Positions 46,978 to 56,381 of a DNA stretch of 64,000 bases are shown piece by piece (position 1 is the first letter of the stretch; each line of letters starts with the position of its first letter). Below the pieces are notes generated by a model. That model was given only the letters and a program-made list of their open reading frames with translations. It was not told the DNA's origin and did not search any database. Origin of the DNA: Pseudomonas bubulae (GTDB taxonomy: Bacteria; Pseudomonadota; Gammaproteobacteria; Pseudomonadales; Pseudomonadaceae); assembly GCF_037023725.1 (NCBI RefSeq), contig NZ_CP146077.1, positions 3,385,001 to 3,449,000 of the forward strand, written 5' to 3'. Position numbers and translations under genes: made by a program.

Positions 46978-47057
46978 GGTTCCTGATGGGCAGATTCAAA
47001 AAACAGACGAGCCTTGGCTCAATGGCGCAACAAATACAGGATTGATCCTGCAATTGC

Positions 47058-47099
47058 AAAACATCCGCCCGGCCTGCGGCCGGTGGTCGCGGGGTGTTT
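47058..47099 (+). terminator. GC-rich hairpin between hemB and the ArsR gene, terminator-like
   Basis: A long imperfect stem (AAACATCCGCC against GCGGGGTGTTT) encloses a strong inner hairpin (CGGCCTGCGGCCG). It lies in the divergent leader region, so its role is unclear; it could be a remnant terminator. Confidence 0.3.
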
Positions 47100-47143
47100 C
47101 TTGAGGGAAATGCCGGGGCTGACAGCTACACCTCATAGCCTGT

Positions 47144-47160
47144 ATCGCGAGCAAGCCCGC
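47144..47160. repeat. Single degenerate REP half-element
   Basis: ATCGCGAGCAAGCCCGC, one arm of the local REP type, without its partner. Confidence 0.6.
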
Positions 47161-47192
47161 GCACAGGCCAGGGCAATCGGTCATATGCTTGA

Positions 47193-47203
47193 ACATTTCG
47201 TTA
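47193..47203. promoter_or_regulatory. Shared 11-bp motif upstream of the ArsR gene, candidate operator
   Basis: ACATTTCGTTA lies 21 bp before the ArsR-gene ATG and is repeated exactly before the next gene (47533-47543). A regulator binding both sites would couple the two genes. Binding is an inference. Confidence 0.4.
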
Positions 47204-47224
47204 AAAAGCGTAACATTGCCGACC

Positions 47225-47521
47225 ATGATACTCGAACAGCTCAAAGCCCTGGGCAATGACACTCGCATGCAAATGATGGAGTGGCTCAAAGACCCGCTCA
47301 GCAATTTCCCGCCTCAGGATCACGGTGATCCTGCCATCGGCGTGTGCGTGACCCATCTGCAGCACAAGGCCGGGTTGTCGCCTTCTACTGCTTCGGCGCA
47401 TTTGGCTATCTTGCAGCGCGCCGGCTTCGTCCTGACCACCCGCATCGGCAAGTGGACCTACTACCGACGCAATGAACAGGCGATCGATGACTTTGCGGCT
47501 AGGCTGAAAATCGAGTTGTAA
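47225..47521 (+). CDS. ArsR-family helix-turn-helix regulator
   Basis: The 98-residue winged-helix protein (MILEQLKALGNDTRMQMMEW at the start; recognition helix in GLSPSTASAHLAILQRAGFV; wing in RIGKWTYYRR) is of ArsR type. The single Cys (IGVCVTHL) does not form a metal-binding CXC site, so it may sense a non-metal signal. The ATG at 47225 is preferred to the TTG at 47189. It is followed 54 bp later by an MDR oxidoreductase, its likely target. Confidence 0.82.
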   Translation: MILEQLKALGNDTRMQMMEWLKDPLSNFPPQDHGDPAIGVCVTHLQHKAGLSPSTASAHLAILQRAGFVLTTRIGKWTYYRRNEQAIDDFAARLKIEL

Positions 47522-47532
47522 TTTTTAATTAT

Positions 47533-47543
47533 ACATTTCGTTA
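47533..47543. promoter_or_regulatory. Shared 11-bp motif upstream of the MDR oxidoreductase, candidate operator
   Basis: The exact second copy of ACATTTCGTTA, within a TACATT...AATGTA inverted repeat (47532-47557), 32 bp before the oxidoreductase ATG. Confidence 0.4.
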
Positions 47544-47575
47544 TTTCGCGCAATGTAAAAATATGAGGAAGCCCC

Positions 47576-48586
47576 ATGAGCACCAAAGCAATTTTCGTCC
47601 AACCTGGCGGCGGTTATGACAATGTAGTGGTTGGCAGCAGTGAAGCGCGCGCCCCCGGGAACGGCGAAATCACTGTACGTTTGCACGCCAACTCACTGAA
47701 CTACCATGATTTTGCTGTCGTAAGCGGCATGTGGGGTCCGAGCGAAAATCGCATCCCCATGGCCGATGGCGCAGGCGAAGTAATTGCCGTTGGCGCCGAT
47801 GTCAGCGAATTCAAGGTGGGAGATTCGGTGGTCAGCACCTTCTTCCCGGACTGGATCGACGGCACCCCTCTGGTGGAAGGTTTTGTTACCGTACCCGGTG
47901 ATGGCATCGACGGTTATGCCCGCGAGCAGGTAACCGCCAAAGCCACGTCCTTCACCCTGGCACCCACCCGCTGGAGCCATGCCGAAGCGTCAACCCTGAC
48001 TACAGCCGGCCTGACCGCATGGCGCGCATTGATGGCCGACGATTCGCTCAAGCCGGGCGACACGGTATTGGTGCAAGGCACCGGCGGTGTTTCGATTTTC
48101 GCCCTGCAGTTCGCCAAGATGGCCGGTGCAACGGTCATTGCCACCTCCTCCAGCGATGAAAAACTGGAGCGCCTCAAAGCGCTGGGCGCAGACCACGTGA
48201 TCAACTACCGCAAGGACACCCACTGGGGTGAAACCGCCCTGGCCCTCACCGGCGGGCGCGGTGTTGACCACATTATTGAAGTCGGCGGCCCTGCGACACT
48301 TGAACAGTCGATGATTGCCATCCGTGTGGCCGGGCATATCTCGATCATCGGCATCCTCAGCGGCGTTAGCGGCGCAATGAACTTTGTCCCGATGCTGGTC
48401 AAGCAAGCCCGCCTGCAAGGCGTGCTGGTCGGTAGCCGCAGCCAGCAGCAAGACATGATTCGCGCCATCAATGCCAACGGCATGCGCCCTGTAATAGATC
48501 GCCACTTCCCCCTGACGGACATTGTCGAGGCTTTCAAGTACCAGGAAACCAACCAGCATTTCGGCAAGATCATTCTGGACATCTAA
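47576..48586 (+). CDS. MDR-superfamily NAD(P)-dependent oxidoreductase (quinone-reductase-like)
   Basis: The 336-residue protein has a GroES-like N-terminal part (LHANSLNYHDFAVVSGMWG) and a Rossmann domain (VLVQGTGGVSIFALQFAKMA, about 163-182). The catalytic zinc Cys-His ligands of alcohol dehydrogenases are absent, as in quinone oxidoreductases. GAGGAAG lies 5 bp before the ATG. The substrate (a quinone, enone or aldehyde) is unknown. Regulation by the upstream ArsR protein is likely. Confidence 0.85.
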   Translation: MSTKAIFVQPGGGYDNVVVGSSEARAPGNGEITVRLHANSLNYHDFAVVSGMWGPSENRIPMADGAGEVIAVGADVSEFKVGDSVVSTFFPDWIDGTPLVEGFVTVPGDGIDGYAREQVTAKATSFTLAPTRWSHAEASTLTTAGLTAWRALMADDSLKPGDTVLVQGTGGVSIFALQFAKMAGATVIATSSSDEKLERLKALGADHVINYRKDTHWGETALALTGGRGVDHIIEVGGPATLEQSMIAIRVAGHISIIGILSGVSGAMNFVPMLVKQARLQGVLVGSRSQQQDMIRAINANGMRPVIDRHFPLTDIVEAFKYQETNQHFGKIILDI

Positions 48587-48666
48587 CCGCGACATCGCCG
48601 ATGGCGCATTGACAGTGCGTCATCGGCTTCTCTAGATTCAGGCTTTTGCCCAGAGAGCCGAGTCTG

Positions 48667-49140
48667 ATGAGCCTTGAATCCGTACGCGCATTTTTTCACG
48701 CCAACGCCCCTGACCTGCACATTATCGAATTGGCCACCAGCACCGCGACGGTCGCTCTGGCGGCCGAGGCCCATGGGGTGGAACCTGGTCAAATCGCCAA
48801 AACCCTGGCCTTTCGCGTCGGCGAACGCAACGTTCTGCTGGTGGCCCGCGGCGATGCACGTATCGATAACAAAAAAATCAAGGATGCCCTGGGCAGCAAA
48901 GCCAAAATGCTCGATGCCGAAACCGTCGTTGCCTTGACCAGCCATCCGGTGGGGGGTGTTTGCCCATTCGGCTTGTCCACCGATCTTGCCGTGTACTGCG
49001 ATATTTCCCTGCAAAGCTTTAGCGAAGTCATGCCTGCAGCCGGGGCTACGCATACGGCGGTGAAAATTTGCCCGACACGCATGGCGGATCTGGTTAACGC
49101 GCAATGGGTCGATGTGTGTCAGCCCCTACCTGCCGCCTGA
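48667..49140 (+). CDS. YbaK/ProX-type aminoacyl-tRNA deacylase
   Basis: The 157-residue single-domain protein is expected to hydrolyse mischarged tRNA (such as Cys- or Ala-tRNAPro). Conserved pieces are IAKTLAFRVGERNVLLVARG (with the functional Lys), the VGGVCPFGL loop and VYCDISLQSF. The ATG at 48667 begins the conserved domain. It follows the oxidoreductase by 80 bp with no sign of a shared operator. Confidence 0.85.
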   Translation: MSLESVRAFFHANAPDLHIIELATSTATVALAAEAHGVEPGQIAKTLAFRVGERNVLLVARGDARIDNKKIKDALGSKAKMLDAETVVALTSHPVGGVCPFGLSTDLAVYCDISLQSFSEVMPAAGATHTAVKICPTRMADLVNAQWVDVCQPLPAA

Positions 49141-49313
49141 ATTCCAGGAAAAGGCTCTGGAACGGGCATCTGCGCGAGGTTGATTGTCTGACAATGTAGA
49201 AAATACAGTTGCGATCGATTATCATCCGCTGTTCGCGCAGCATCCTGCAACCGTCTATCAACATAACTAAAACGTCGCAGGGTGCTGTTTCAAGGGAACG
49301 ACCTGAGGCGCTC

Positions 49314-51185
49314 ATGCACCGCTTTACTTTCAGCAAATCATTGATTTGCGCAACACTGGGGATCGTCAGCCTGCCGTCTTACGCGGCATTGCAACCGGCG
49401 TCAGAGGCTGCTCTGGCTGGCGAAACAGCAAAAAACTGCCATTTCAACAAAGACACCAGCACCGACTGCACTACCACGTACCGCTATACCATCCTGACCA
49501 ACAATGGCCGCGAGATGCTGTCGCGCATCGACTTCAGCTTCCCCGAAACGGATCGGCTGGAGATCATTGACGCCCAGTCGACACAACCCGGTGGCAAACC
49601 GGTCGCGCTGGCCCCCTCGCAAATCGATACGCGCATGGCCCCCAACCCCGACCAGGGTTTTCAGCGAGCGCGGCAAACATCGATCGCTTTCCCCAACCTG
49701 CGCATCGGCACCCGTATCATGTACACCGTGCGTGAGCATACGGTGGCGAAACCGCTGATGGAGCACTTCCACTACCCGATGATGTTCGGCCCTGCCCCCG
49801 TGCGCTCGGATGCCTTCAAAAGCACGTTCACCGCTGAGCAGCCGATGGTCTGGCGCAGTGAGTTGATGGAGGACTTTACCTTCAACCCCTCTTCCGACAA
49901 CAAGACCCTGGTGATCGAGCAGCAAAAACCGCGCTTCGTGAACTACATCAACGAAGCCGGCAACGCCTATATCCGCCAGATGCCACGGGTTGAAATCGCC
50001 AGTTCCAGCCAGGTGCAGGATCACTTCGGCAACCTCGCCGCGCGGTATCAGCAAATCCTCGGCGCCAGCCTGCCTGCGGGCGCCGCCAAGGTTGTTTCGG
50101 GCCTCAAGGGTTTGCCTGCCGCCGGGCGAGTGTCAGGCGTGATGCAGTACATCCACGAGCAATACCGTTATATGGGTGACTGGCGCGCCACAGATCGTGG
50201 CTATGTACCCTTTACCTTAAAGGAGATCGAAGAGCGCGGTTACGGCGATTGCAAAGACCTGTCCGTATTGCTGACTGCCATGTTGAAGGCCAGCGACATA
50301 ACCGCGCAAACCGCCTGGGTCAGCCGTGGCAGCAACCCGCTTGGCCTGTTGCTGCCTGGCACAGGCGCAGCCAATCACGCCATCGTCAAGGCTCAAGTCA
50401 ACGGCCAGGTCTGGTGGCTGGACCCTACCAACCCGGTGTTTATGCCGGGGCGCAGCATGCCCGATATCCAGAATCGCTGGGCACTGGTCATCGATGCCGA
50501 AGGCAAGGTGTACCAGGATCATATTCCGGAAGAACAGCCGAGCCTGAGCATGGGCGTGAAGAAGTTCGAACACTTCAATCGTGATGGCCAGGCCCGCACC
50601 ACGGCTGAAGTACAGATGGGGCAAATGACGCTGATGCAGCTCAGCTACGCCGACACAGACTCCGGGGTTAGTGCCACCGACCTGAACCTGTGCAACCATT
50701 TCGGCAAGGAAATCGGCGACTGCAAGATCAGTCGCGAGAAAACCGGCTTTGTCGTACCCGAGCGTTACAAGGTGCAGGCAACGCTGACCAACCTTCGGCC
50801 ACTGGAAAACCTCTCCGGGCAGCAGGTATACAAACCCGCCTTTGCGAGCGAGCGCTGGGACAGCCTGATGAACTATCGCCGCACCGGTCAGCTGGCGGAT
50901 TTGTACATGGCCGATCCGGAGACAGTCACCTACGACATCACCCTGTCAGGGGCCGAGGTTGGCAAGGAGATCAAGACCTGCAAGGTGAACTCGCCGTGGT
51001 TTGATATGGAGCTGAGCAGCAAGCGCAGCAAAGAGGAGTACCGTTACCTGTACTCCATGACGCAAAAGCACAGCTGGTTGAGCCATGACGAAATCATGAG
51101 CGCGCCATTCGAAGCAATGCTCCAGCAAGCCCGTGCCTGCAACGAAAACATGCAGCAAGTGGTGCAACTGGTCACCCGCAGCTGA
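49314..51185 (+). CDS. Secreted DUF3857/transglutaminase-like protein
   Basis: The 623-residue exported protein has a signal peptide (MHRFTFSKSLICATLGIVSL, cleavage near SYAAL), a DUF3857 N-terminal beta domain (about 30-240) and a transglutaminase-like domain. The catalytic triad is visible: Cys in GYGDCKDLSVLLTAML (about 313), His in NHAIVKAQVNGQVWW, and Asp in LDPTNPVFMPG. The ATG at 49314 with GAGG upstream is chosen over longer frames. The target (a cell-surface or periplasmic amide) is unknown. Confidence 0.85.
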   Translation: MHRFTFSKSLICATLGIVSLPSYAALQPASEAALAGETAKNCHFNKDTSTDCTTTYRYTILTNNGREMLSRIDFSFPETDRLEIIDAQSTQPGGKPVALAPSQIDTRMAPNPDQGFQRARQTSIAFPNLRIGTRIMYTVREHTVAKPLMEHFHYPMMFGPAPVRSDAFKSTFTAEQPMVWRSELMEDFTFNPSSDNKTLVIEQQKPRFVNYINEAGNAYIRQMPRVEIASSSQVQDHFGNLAARYQQILGASLPAGAAKVVSGLKGLPAAGRVSGVMQYIHEQYRYMGDWRATDRGYVPFTLKEIEERGYGDCKDLSVLLTAMLKASDITAQTAWVSRGSNPLGLLLPGTGAANHAIVKAQVNGQVWWLDPTNPVFMPGRSMPDIQNRWALVIDAEGKVYQDHIPEEQPSLSMGVKKFEHFNRDGQARTTAEVQMGQMTLMQLSYADTDSGVSATDLNLCNHFGKEIGDCKISREKTGFVVPERYKVQATLTNLRPLENLSGQQVYKPAFASERWDSLMNYRRTGQLADLYMADPETVTYDITLSGAEVGKEIKTCKVNSPWFDMELSSKRSKEEYRYLYSMTQKHSWLSHDEIMSAPFEAMLQQARACNENMQQVVQLVTRS

Positions 51186-51204
51186 GTGCTTTGCGCTGAG
51201 CCAC

Positions 51205-51241
51205 AAAAAAGCCCGACCCCATTGCGGGGTCGGGCTTTTTA
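51205..51241. terminator. Bidirectional rho-independent terminator
   Basis: GCCCGACCCC and GGGGTCGGGC form a perfect 10-bp stem flanked by an A run on the left and a T run on the right. It serves both the transglutaminase-like gene and the convergent pgm gene. Confidence 0.93.
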
Positions 51242-51246
51242 TTGGC

Positions 51247-52887
51247 TTAGGCGATGGCGGTATCGACCAGTACCTGCGCTTCCTCAACCAGACGGCTGAG
51301 GTGCTCGTCGCCGATAAAGCTCTCGGCGTAGATCTTGTAGATATCTTCAGTGCCCGAAGGGCGTGCAGCAAACCAGCCGTTTTCAGTCATGACCTTGAGC
51401 CCGCCGATGGCCTGATTGTTGCCCGGTGCATGGCTGAGGATTTGAGTGATCGGCTCACCTGCCAGCGTGGTCGACTTGACCTGCCCGGGCGACAGCTTGC
51501 CCAACAGCGCTTTTTGCTGCGGGGTGGCCTTGGCATCGACACGGGTGGAGAACGGCTGGCCCAGCTCTTCGGTCATTTTCTGGTACAGCTGAGAAGGGTC
51601 GCGACCGGTACGCGCCGTCATTTCAGCAGCCAGCAACGACGGAATCAGGCCGTCCTTGTCGGTCGACCAGACGCTGCCGTCCAGACGCAGGAACGAGGCG
51701 CCGGCGCTTTCTTCGCCGCCAAACCCCAGCGAGCCTTCAAACAGACCATCGGCAAACCACTTGAAGCCTACCGGCACTTCATACAGGCGACGATCCAGAC
51801 GCGCGGCTACCCGGTCAATCAGGCCGCTGCTAACCACGGTTTTGCCCACGGCGGCATCGGCGCGCCATTGCGGCCGGTTGCGGAACAGGTAGTCGATGGA
51901 CACAGCCAGGTAGTTGTTCGGGGCCAAAAGACCGCCCGATGGCGTAACAATGCCGTGACGGTCGTGATCCGGATCACAGGCAAACGCCACGTCGAAGCGT
52001 TCTTTCAGGCCGATCAGGCCCTGCATGGCGTAGCTGGAAGACGGGTCCATGCGGATCCGGCCATCCCAGTCCACGCACATAAAGCGGAACGTCGGGTCGA
52101 CCGAGGTGTTCACCACGTCCAGATCAAGGCCGTAGTGTTCGCCGATCGCCGACCAGTAGCGCACACCTGCGCCACCCAGCGGATCTACGCCCAGGCGCAG
52201 ATTGGCGCCGCGCAGGGTGTCCATGTCGATCACGTTTTTCAGATCGGCAACATAGGTATTCAAGTAATCATGACGATGGGTAGTGCTGGCTTTAAGGGCC
52301 TGCTCGTAGCTTATGCGCTTGACCCCGGCCAGCCGGGCCGCGAGCAGTTCATTGGCCTTGGCTTCAATCCACTTGGTGACATCGGTATCAGCCGGGCCGC
52401 CATTGGGCGGGTTGTACTTGAAACCGCCGCTTTCTGGCGGATTGTGTGAAGGCGTAATCACCACGCCATCAGCCAGCCCGCTGGTGCGGCCACGGTTGTA
52501 GCAAATGATTGCGTGGGAAATCGCTGGCGTCGGGGTGTATTCGTCGTCAGCGGCTATCATGGTTTCGACGCCATTGGCGGCAAATACTTCCAGAGCACTG
52601 GCGCCGGCAGGGGTAGACAGCGCATGGGTGTCGATACCGACAAACAGCGGCCCGTTGATTCCCTTCATTTGACGATACAGGCAAATGGCCTGGCTGATAG
52701 CAAGTACATGCCACTCATTGAAGCTCAGTTCAAATGAACTGCCGCGGTGCCCTGAAGTACCAAAGGCGACACGCTGGGTCGTGATGGCTGCATCGGGTTG
52801 ACCGGTGTAATAAGCGGTCACCAGTCGCGGAATATCGACCAGCAACTGAGCCGGGGCCGGCTTGCCCGCAAGAGGACTGAGTGTCAT
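51247..52887 (-). CDS. pgm: Phosphoglucomutase (alpha-D-glucose phosphate-specific)
   Basis: This 546-residue enzyme interconverts glucose-6-phosphate and glucose-1-phosphate, the precursor of UDP-glucose made by GalU. The phosphoserine loop is [14 protein letters not shown] (about residue 145), the metal loop is CDPDHDRHG, the sugar loop is [11 protein letters not shown], and the phosphate loop is [16 protein letters not shown]. Length matches E. coli Pgm. With galU it would feed cellulose synthesis encoded 18 kb away. Confidence 0.94.
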   Translation of the reverse strand: MTLSPLAGKPAPAQLLVDIPRLVTAYYTGQPDAAITTQRVAFGTSGHRGSSFELSFNEWHVLAISQAICLYRQMKGINGPLFVGIDTHALSTPAGASALEVFAANGVETMIAADDEYTPTPAISHAIICYNRGRTSGLADGVVITPSHNPPESGGFKYNPPNGGPADTDVTKWIEAKANELLAARLAGVKRISYEQALKASTTHRHDYLNTYVADLKNVIDMDTLRGANLRLGVDPLGGAGVRYWSAIGEHYGLDLDVVNTSVDPTFRFMCVDWDGRIRMDPSSSYAMQGLIGLKERFDVAFACDPDHDRHGIVTPSGGLLAPNNYLAVSIDYLFRNRPQWRADAAVGKTVVSSGLIDRVAARLDRRLYEVPVGFKWFADGLFEGSLGFGGEESAGASFLRLDGSVWSTDKDGLIPSLLAAEMTARTGRDPSQLYQKMTEELGQPFSTRVDAKATPQQKALLGKLSPGQVKSTTLAGEPITQILSHAPGNNQAIGGLKVMTENGWFAARPSGTEDIYKIYAESFIGDEHLSRLVEEAQVLVDTAIA

Positions 52888-53084
52888 GCAAAACCTCGGT
52901 AAATTAATGATTCGCAGGAAAAAAAGCAGTTTACTGGCTGTTCGACCCTGGTGCGAAGTAATCTATCCGTACCCGGTGGCCGAACGGGCACTTTAATCGA
53001 CTGTTAGTTGTCTGAAGTTGATCCCGGGCAGGTTGTTTAATTCAACTGTAGGTATATTTTTAGCTCTGAAATAAGGAAAGCACC

Positions 53085-53567
53085 ATGAAATCACTGGTGA
53101 TCAGCGCAGCCGTATTACTGTCTTTGAGTACGCTGTGCAGCGTGGCCAACGCCGCCAAACTGGAAGATGTCGCTCCCTATCCAAAAGCCGAAGCAGGCTT
53201 TAGCCGTCAGGTCATTCATTTGCCCAAGCAAAAGAATGAAGACGACTACAAGGTACAGATCATCGCGGGCAAGACCCTGCAGGTTGACTGCAACCAGCAG
53301 CGTCTTGGCGGTAAGCTGGAAGAAAAAACCCTCAAGGGTTGGGGCTACCCGATGTATCGCCTGAACAAGGTCAGCGGGCCCATGAGCACAATGATGGCTT
53401 GCCCTGAAGGCAAGGCGCACCCCGAGTTTGTGCCGGTGGTCGGTGAAGGCTTTATGCTGCGTTACAACAGCAAACTGCCGATCGTGGTGTATGTGCCCAA
53501 GGATATTGAAGTGCGCTACCGTATCTGGTCGGCCTCCAAGCAGATCAAGCAGGCTGTGAGCGAGTAA
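53085..53567 (+). CDS. eco: Serine protease inhibitor ecotin
   Basis: Ecotin blocks trypsin-like and neutrophil serine proteases in the periplasm or outside the cell. The 160-residue precursor has a signal peptide ([13 protein letters not shown]). The reactive loop [16 protein letters not shown] (P1 Met as in E. coli) and the dimer and secondary-site strands [20 protein letters not shown] are intact. SD AAGGAAAG precedes the ATG. It is a single-gene unit. Confidence 0.94.
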   Translation: MKSLVISAAVLLSLSTLCSVANAAKLEDVAPYPKAEAGFSRQVIHLPKQKNEDDYKVQIIAGKTLQVDCNQQRLGGKLEEKTLKGWGYPMYRLNKVSGPMSTMMACPEGKAHPEFVPVVGEGFMLRYNSKLPIVVYVPKDIEVRYRIWSASKQIKQAVSE

Positions 53568-53584
53568 GCGCTTTTATTTTTCAT

Positions 53585-53671
53585 TGTGAGAGCGGGCTTG
53601 CCTGCGATGCAGACGACGCGGCTGAACGGTCAGACCGCGTTGATGCCATCGCGGGCAAGCCCGCTCCCACA
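53585..53671. repeat. REP doublet (BIME)
   Basis: A forward (TGTGAGAGCGGGCTTGCCTG) and an inverted (ATCGCGGGCAAGCCCGCTCC) REP lie between the convergent ecotin and sugar-dehydrogenase genes. Confidence 0.95.
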
Positions 53672-53681
53672 TTGATGAGTG

Positions 53682-54830
53682 TTATTGCAACCCCACGCGA
53701 TACAGCACGCCGTCATCCTCATCGGTCAATACATATAAATAGCCATCAGGGCCTTGGCGCACATCGCGGATACGGGCATTGAGATCGCCGAGCATGCGCT
53801 CTTCATGCACCACCTTGTCACCGCTCAGTTGCAGGCGTATCAGGTCCTTGTCTGCCAGGGCGCCAATAAACAGACTGTGCTGCCAGGGTTTGAAGCGATC
53901 TGAATCATAAAAAGCCATGCCGCTGATACCCGGGGATTTTTCCCATATGTGGTGCGGAACCACAGTGCCTTCGACGATTTTGCCCTGAGCTTCCGGAATC
54001 GGCTTGGAAGAGTAGTCAATCCCGTGGGTTGCCAGCGGCCAACCGTAGTTTTTACCGCGCTCGATCAGGTTGATTTCGTCGCCCCCCTTTGGCCCGTGTT
54101 CGTGGGTCCACAGGGTCCCGGTCCAGGGATTCAGTGCCGCGCCTTGCTGATTGCGATGGCCGTATGACCAGATTTCCGGCCTTACCCCCTGCTGCCCTGT
54201 GAAAGGGTTGTCCTTGGGCACACGCCCATCAGGGTAAATGCGCGCAATCTTGCCTTGCAGCTTGTCCAGATCCTGTGAGGTCGGACGCTGGTTGTTTTCC
54301 CCAAGGGCGATAAACAAGTAGCCATCGCGATCGAACACCAGCCGTGAGCCGAAGTGGTTACCGGTAGAGAGCTTCGGCTGCTGGCGAAAGATCACTTCAA
54401 AGTTGCTCAATCGGGTCAAATCATCCGACAAGCGCCCACGGCCCACCGTGGTACCGGCCTTGCCGTCTGCACCACCTTCGGCGTACGACAGATACACCAA
54501 CCGGTCTTCACCGAAGCTGGGCGACAACACCACATCGAGCAGGCCACCCTGCCCCTTGGCCCACACTTGCGGCACACCTGAAAGCGGTGCGGACAATTTA
54601 CCGTCAGGGCTCACAACTCGCAGATTGCCCGCCCGCTCGGTAATCAGCATGCCTTGCCTGTCGGGCAAAAAGGCCAGTGCCCAAGGATGATCGAGCCCTT
54701 CGACCACCGGCGTGACGGTAACGGCCCCGGACTCGGAAACAAACGTATTCTGCCCATCGGCATGGGCCGTGAACGCCATACCGAGCAGCGAAGTGGCACA
54801 CATTGTGGCCAGCAGGGTTTTTCTCAACAT
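53682..54830 (-). CDS. Soluble PQQ-dependent aldose sugar dehydrogenase (Asd/YliI type)
   Basis: The 382-residue protein is exported (signal MLRKTLLATMCATSLLGMAF, cleaved near TAHAD) and has a six-bladed propeller. The family elements are LDHPWALAFLPD, GNHFGSRLVFDRDGYLFIAL, SYGHRNQQGAALNPWTGTLW and HEHGPKGGDEINL. It oxidises aldoses in the periplasm. It needs PQQ, whose synthesis genes are not in the window. The ATG at 54830 has AGGAA 7 bp upstream. It is the second PQQ sugar dehydrogenase here, along with gcd. Confidence 0.92.
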   Translation of the reverse strand: MLRKTLLATMCATSLLGMAFTAHADGQNTFVSESGAVTVTPVVEGLDHPWALAFLPDRQGMLITERAGNLRVVSPDGKLSAPLSGVPQVWAKGQGGLLDVVLSPSFGEDRLVYLSYAEGGADGKAGTTVGRGRLSDDLTRLSNFEVIFRQQPKLSTGNHFGSRLVFDRDGYLFIALGENNQRPTSQDLDKLQGKIARIYPDGRVPKDNPFTGQQGVRPEIWSYGHRNQQGAALNPWTGTLWTHEHGPKGGDEINLIERGKNYGWPLATHGIDYSSKPIPEAQGKIVEGTVVPHHIWEKSPGISGMAFYDSDRFKPWQHSLFIGALADKDLIRLQLSGDKVVHEERMLGDLNARIRDVRQGPDGYLYVLTDEDDGVLYRVGLQ

Positions 54831-54848
54831 CAACTATTCCTTGTTCGT

Positions 54849-55202
54849 TTAAGGTTTGTCCCGCGGCTGCAACGAGGGTGCGGTCGGCTTGATTGTCGGT
54901 GGCACTGGCGGGTTACGCGGGTAACCATTGCCTATTTTGCCGCTATCAATGCCCTGGGGCTGCACCGCAGGCGCAATACCCGGGCCACTTGCCCCCGGCA
55001 CGGAAGCACCGGTGCCCTGACGGCTGTTGGGGTTGATACGGCGGATGGGGTTGTTAACGGGCGGGGTGTTGGTGATCGGGGTGTTTTGCGCCAGCTGCTG
55101 ATACTGAGCCGGCAAAGGTTCTGAAAGGGGTTGCGCCTGTAGCTGGGTGGCGAGTACACCCCCCAGCAGCAGAAATGCAAAACTGGTTCTGAACGTGTTC
55201 AT
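54849..55202 (-). CDS. Exported proline- and asparagine-rich small protein
   Basis: The 117-residue precursor has a signal peptide (MNTFRTSFAFLLLGGVLATQ, cleaved near LQAQP) and a low-complexity mature part rich in Pro, Asn, Gln and Ser (PITNTPPVNNPIRRINPNSR). The ATG at 55202 has GGAGG 5 bp upstream. Its function is unknown. It is probably cotranscribed with the PQQ dehydrogenase, which begins 18 bp after its stop. Confidence 0.72.
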   Translation of the reverse strand: MNTFRTSFAFLLLGGVLATQLQAQPLSEPLPAQYQQLAQNTPITNTPPVNNPIRRINPNSRQGTGASVPGASGPGIAPAVQPQGIDSGKIGNGYPRNPPVPPTIKPTAPSLQPRDKP

Positions 55203-55283
55203 CACGCCCTCCGTTTTTGATCGACCTTGAACCTTTGAGGGCCCTGCGCGTAACAGGTTCGATTGCAAGGTGTACAAAACGTG

Positions 55284-55796
55284 TCAGCTATCGGTTTCAG
55301 GGCCGATCACAATCACCGTCGAGTCTCTGGCTTGCGCCAGCAATGCCTCGCGGCAAACCTGATAACAATCTTCGATATGGCCATTGCCCACCAGTTTCAT
55401 CACACCAAAACTGATGGTTGCCGCCACGGCCTGCCCCACAAAAGGGACAAAGCGAACCACGGATTTGGTCGCCACTTTGGTGCCCATCTTGCGGACCAGG
55501 GACATGACCAGCGTACGGCTGATGAATTTGCCGATCACTTCACTGCCAATACCACTGACAGCCACCACGATCAGACGCTTGGAACGTGAGTCCATCTGTT
55601 CGATCTGATGTGGGGTAAGGCCGAACTTGCTGTTGATGGCCGGCAGCATTTCAACCAGCAACGCGACATCCGTACCGATATCAAGCCCCGGGATGGGGAT
55701 CGCAGCCGCACCTGCCGAGACGGCCGAGCGCTTGGTGACCATGGAACGGCACTCGTCACGAATACGGTCAAGCTCAGCTAATGACTTGATTAACAT
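55284..55796 (-). CDS. Protein with IRG-GTPase-like helical domain, no G domain
   Basis: The 170-residue protein is hydrophobic and helical. The AAIPIPGLDIGTDVALLVEM segment and the FVPFVGQAVAATISFGVMKL segment resemble the C-terminal helical domain of immunity-related and Era-like membrane GTPases (DUF697/YcjF-type). The GTP-binding domain is missing. It may be a membrane-associated fragment or a stand-alone version of this domain. The assignment is tentative. Confidence 0.6.
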   Translation of the reverse strand: MLIKSLAELDRIRDECRSMVTKRSAVSAGAAAIPIPGLDIGTDVALLVEMLPAINSKFGLTPHQIEQMDSRSKRLIVVAVSGIGSEVIGKFISRTLVMSLVRKMGTKVATKSVVRFVPFVGQAVAATISFGVMKLVGNGHIEDCYQVCREALLAQARDSTVIVIGPETDS

Positions 55797-55952
55797 AGGG
55801 TTCCCCGACAGATAGAGATAAAAAAAGCCTAGTCTACTACGCCCTTTTGACCAGTAAGGCAGGCCTGTCTTTATGTAGAGGGGTTACAGCGCAGGAAATT
55901 CACAACGGCGAGGAGGTTATTGGCCGCATACGGGCCAGGATTGCACCGCAGA

Positions 55953-55979
55953 GGCCTGTACTCGCGTGAAGTACAGGCC
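55953..55979. terminator. 10-bp hairpin downstream of hdeA
   Basis: GGCCTGTACT and AGTACAGGCC form a perfect stem with a 7-nt loop just after the hdeA stop on the minus strand. The T run is absent, so termination is probable but not certain. Confidence 0.55.
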
Positions 55980-55988
55980 GGGTTTGGG

Positions 55989-56303
55989 TTAAACGTCTTT
56001 TTTGACTTTTGCCCACTCAGCCTTGAGCTTGGAGACGAAGGATTCTTTAGGGGTTTCCTTGCAGGCCGTCACCACCAAAGGAGTGATTTTGGCGATACCG
56101 TCTACATCCAGCACCGCATCTTCAACTTTGCCCTGTTTGTTGATGGCTTCGCCCAGGCCAACGGCGGTCGGCTGGAAGCTCTCATCCACGGCCAGGAAAT
56201 CCGCGCACGTCCATTTTGCGACGGGTTGTTTGGTTTCAGCTTGTGCAAGTGTGGAAAGTGCCGCCAAACCCACAACGCCAACTAACAAAATGTGCTTTTT
56301 CAT
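55989..56303 (-). CDS. hdeA: Periplasmic acid-stress chaperone HdeA
   Basis: HdeA protects periplasmic proteins from acid aggregation. The 104-residue precursor has a signal peptide (MKKHILLVGVVGLAALSTLA, cleaved at QAE) and the HdeA core: KWTCADFLAVDESFQPTAVG, then EDAVLDVDGIAKITPLVVTA with the second Cys following. The two disulfide cysteines are present. The resemblance to E. coli HdeA is strong. It follows a zinc alcohol dehydrogenase gene on the same strand by about 80 bp. Confidence 0.9.
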   Translation of the reverse strand: MKKHILLVGVVGLAALSTLAQAETKQPVAKWTCADFLAVDESFQPTAVGLGEAINKQGKVEDAVLDVDGIAKITPLVVTACKETPKESFVSKLKAEWAKVKKDV

Positions 56304-56381
56304 ATGCCAATATCCCTATTATCAACGATTAAGTAACATTAGTTCTGCCGCAAACAACATAGTAGTGGATGGTGTATCTGT

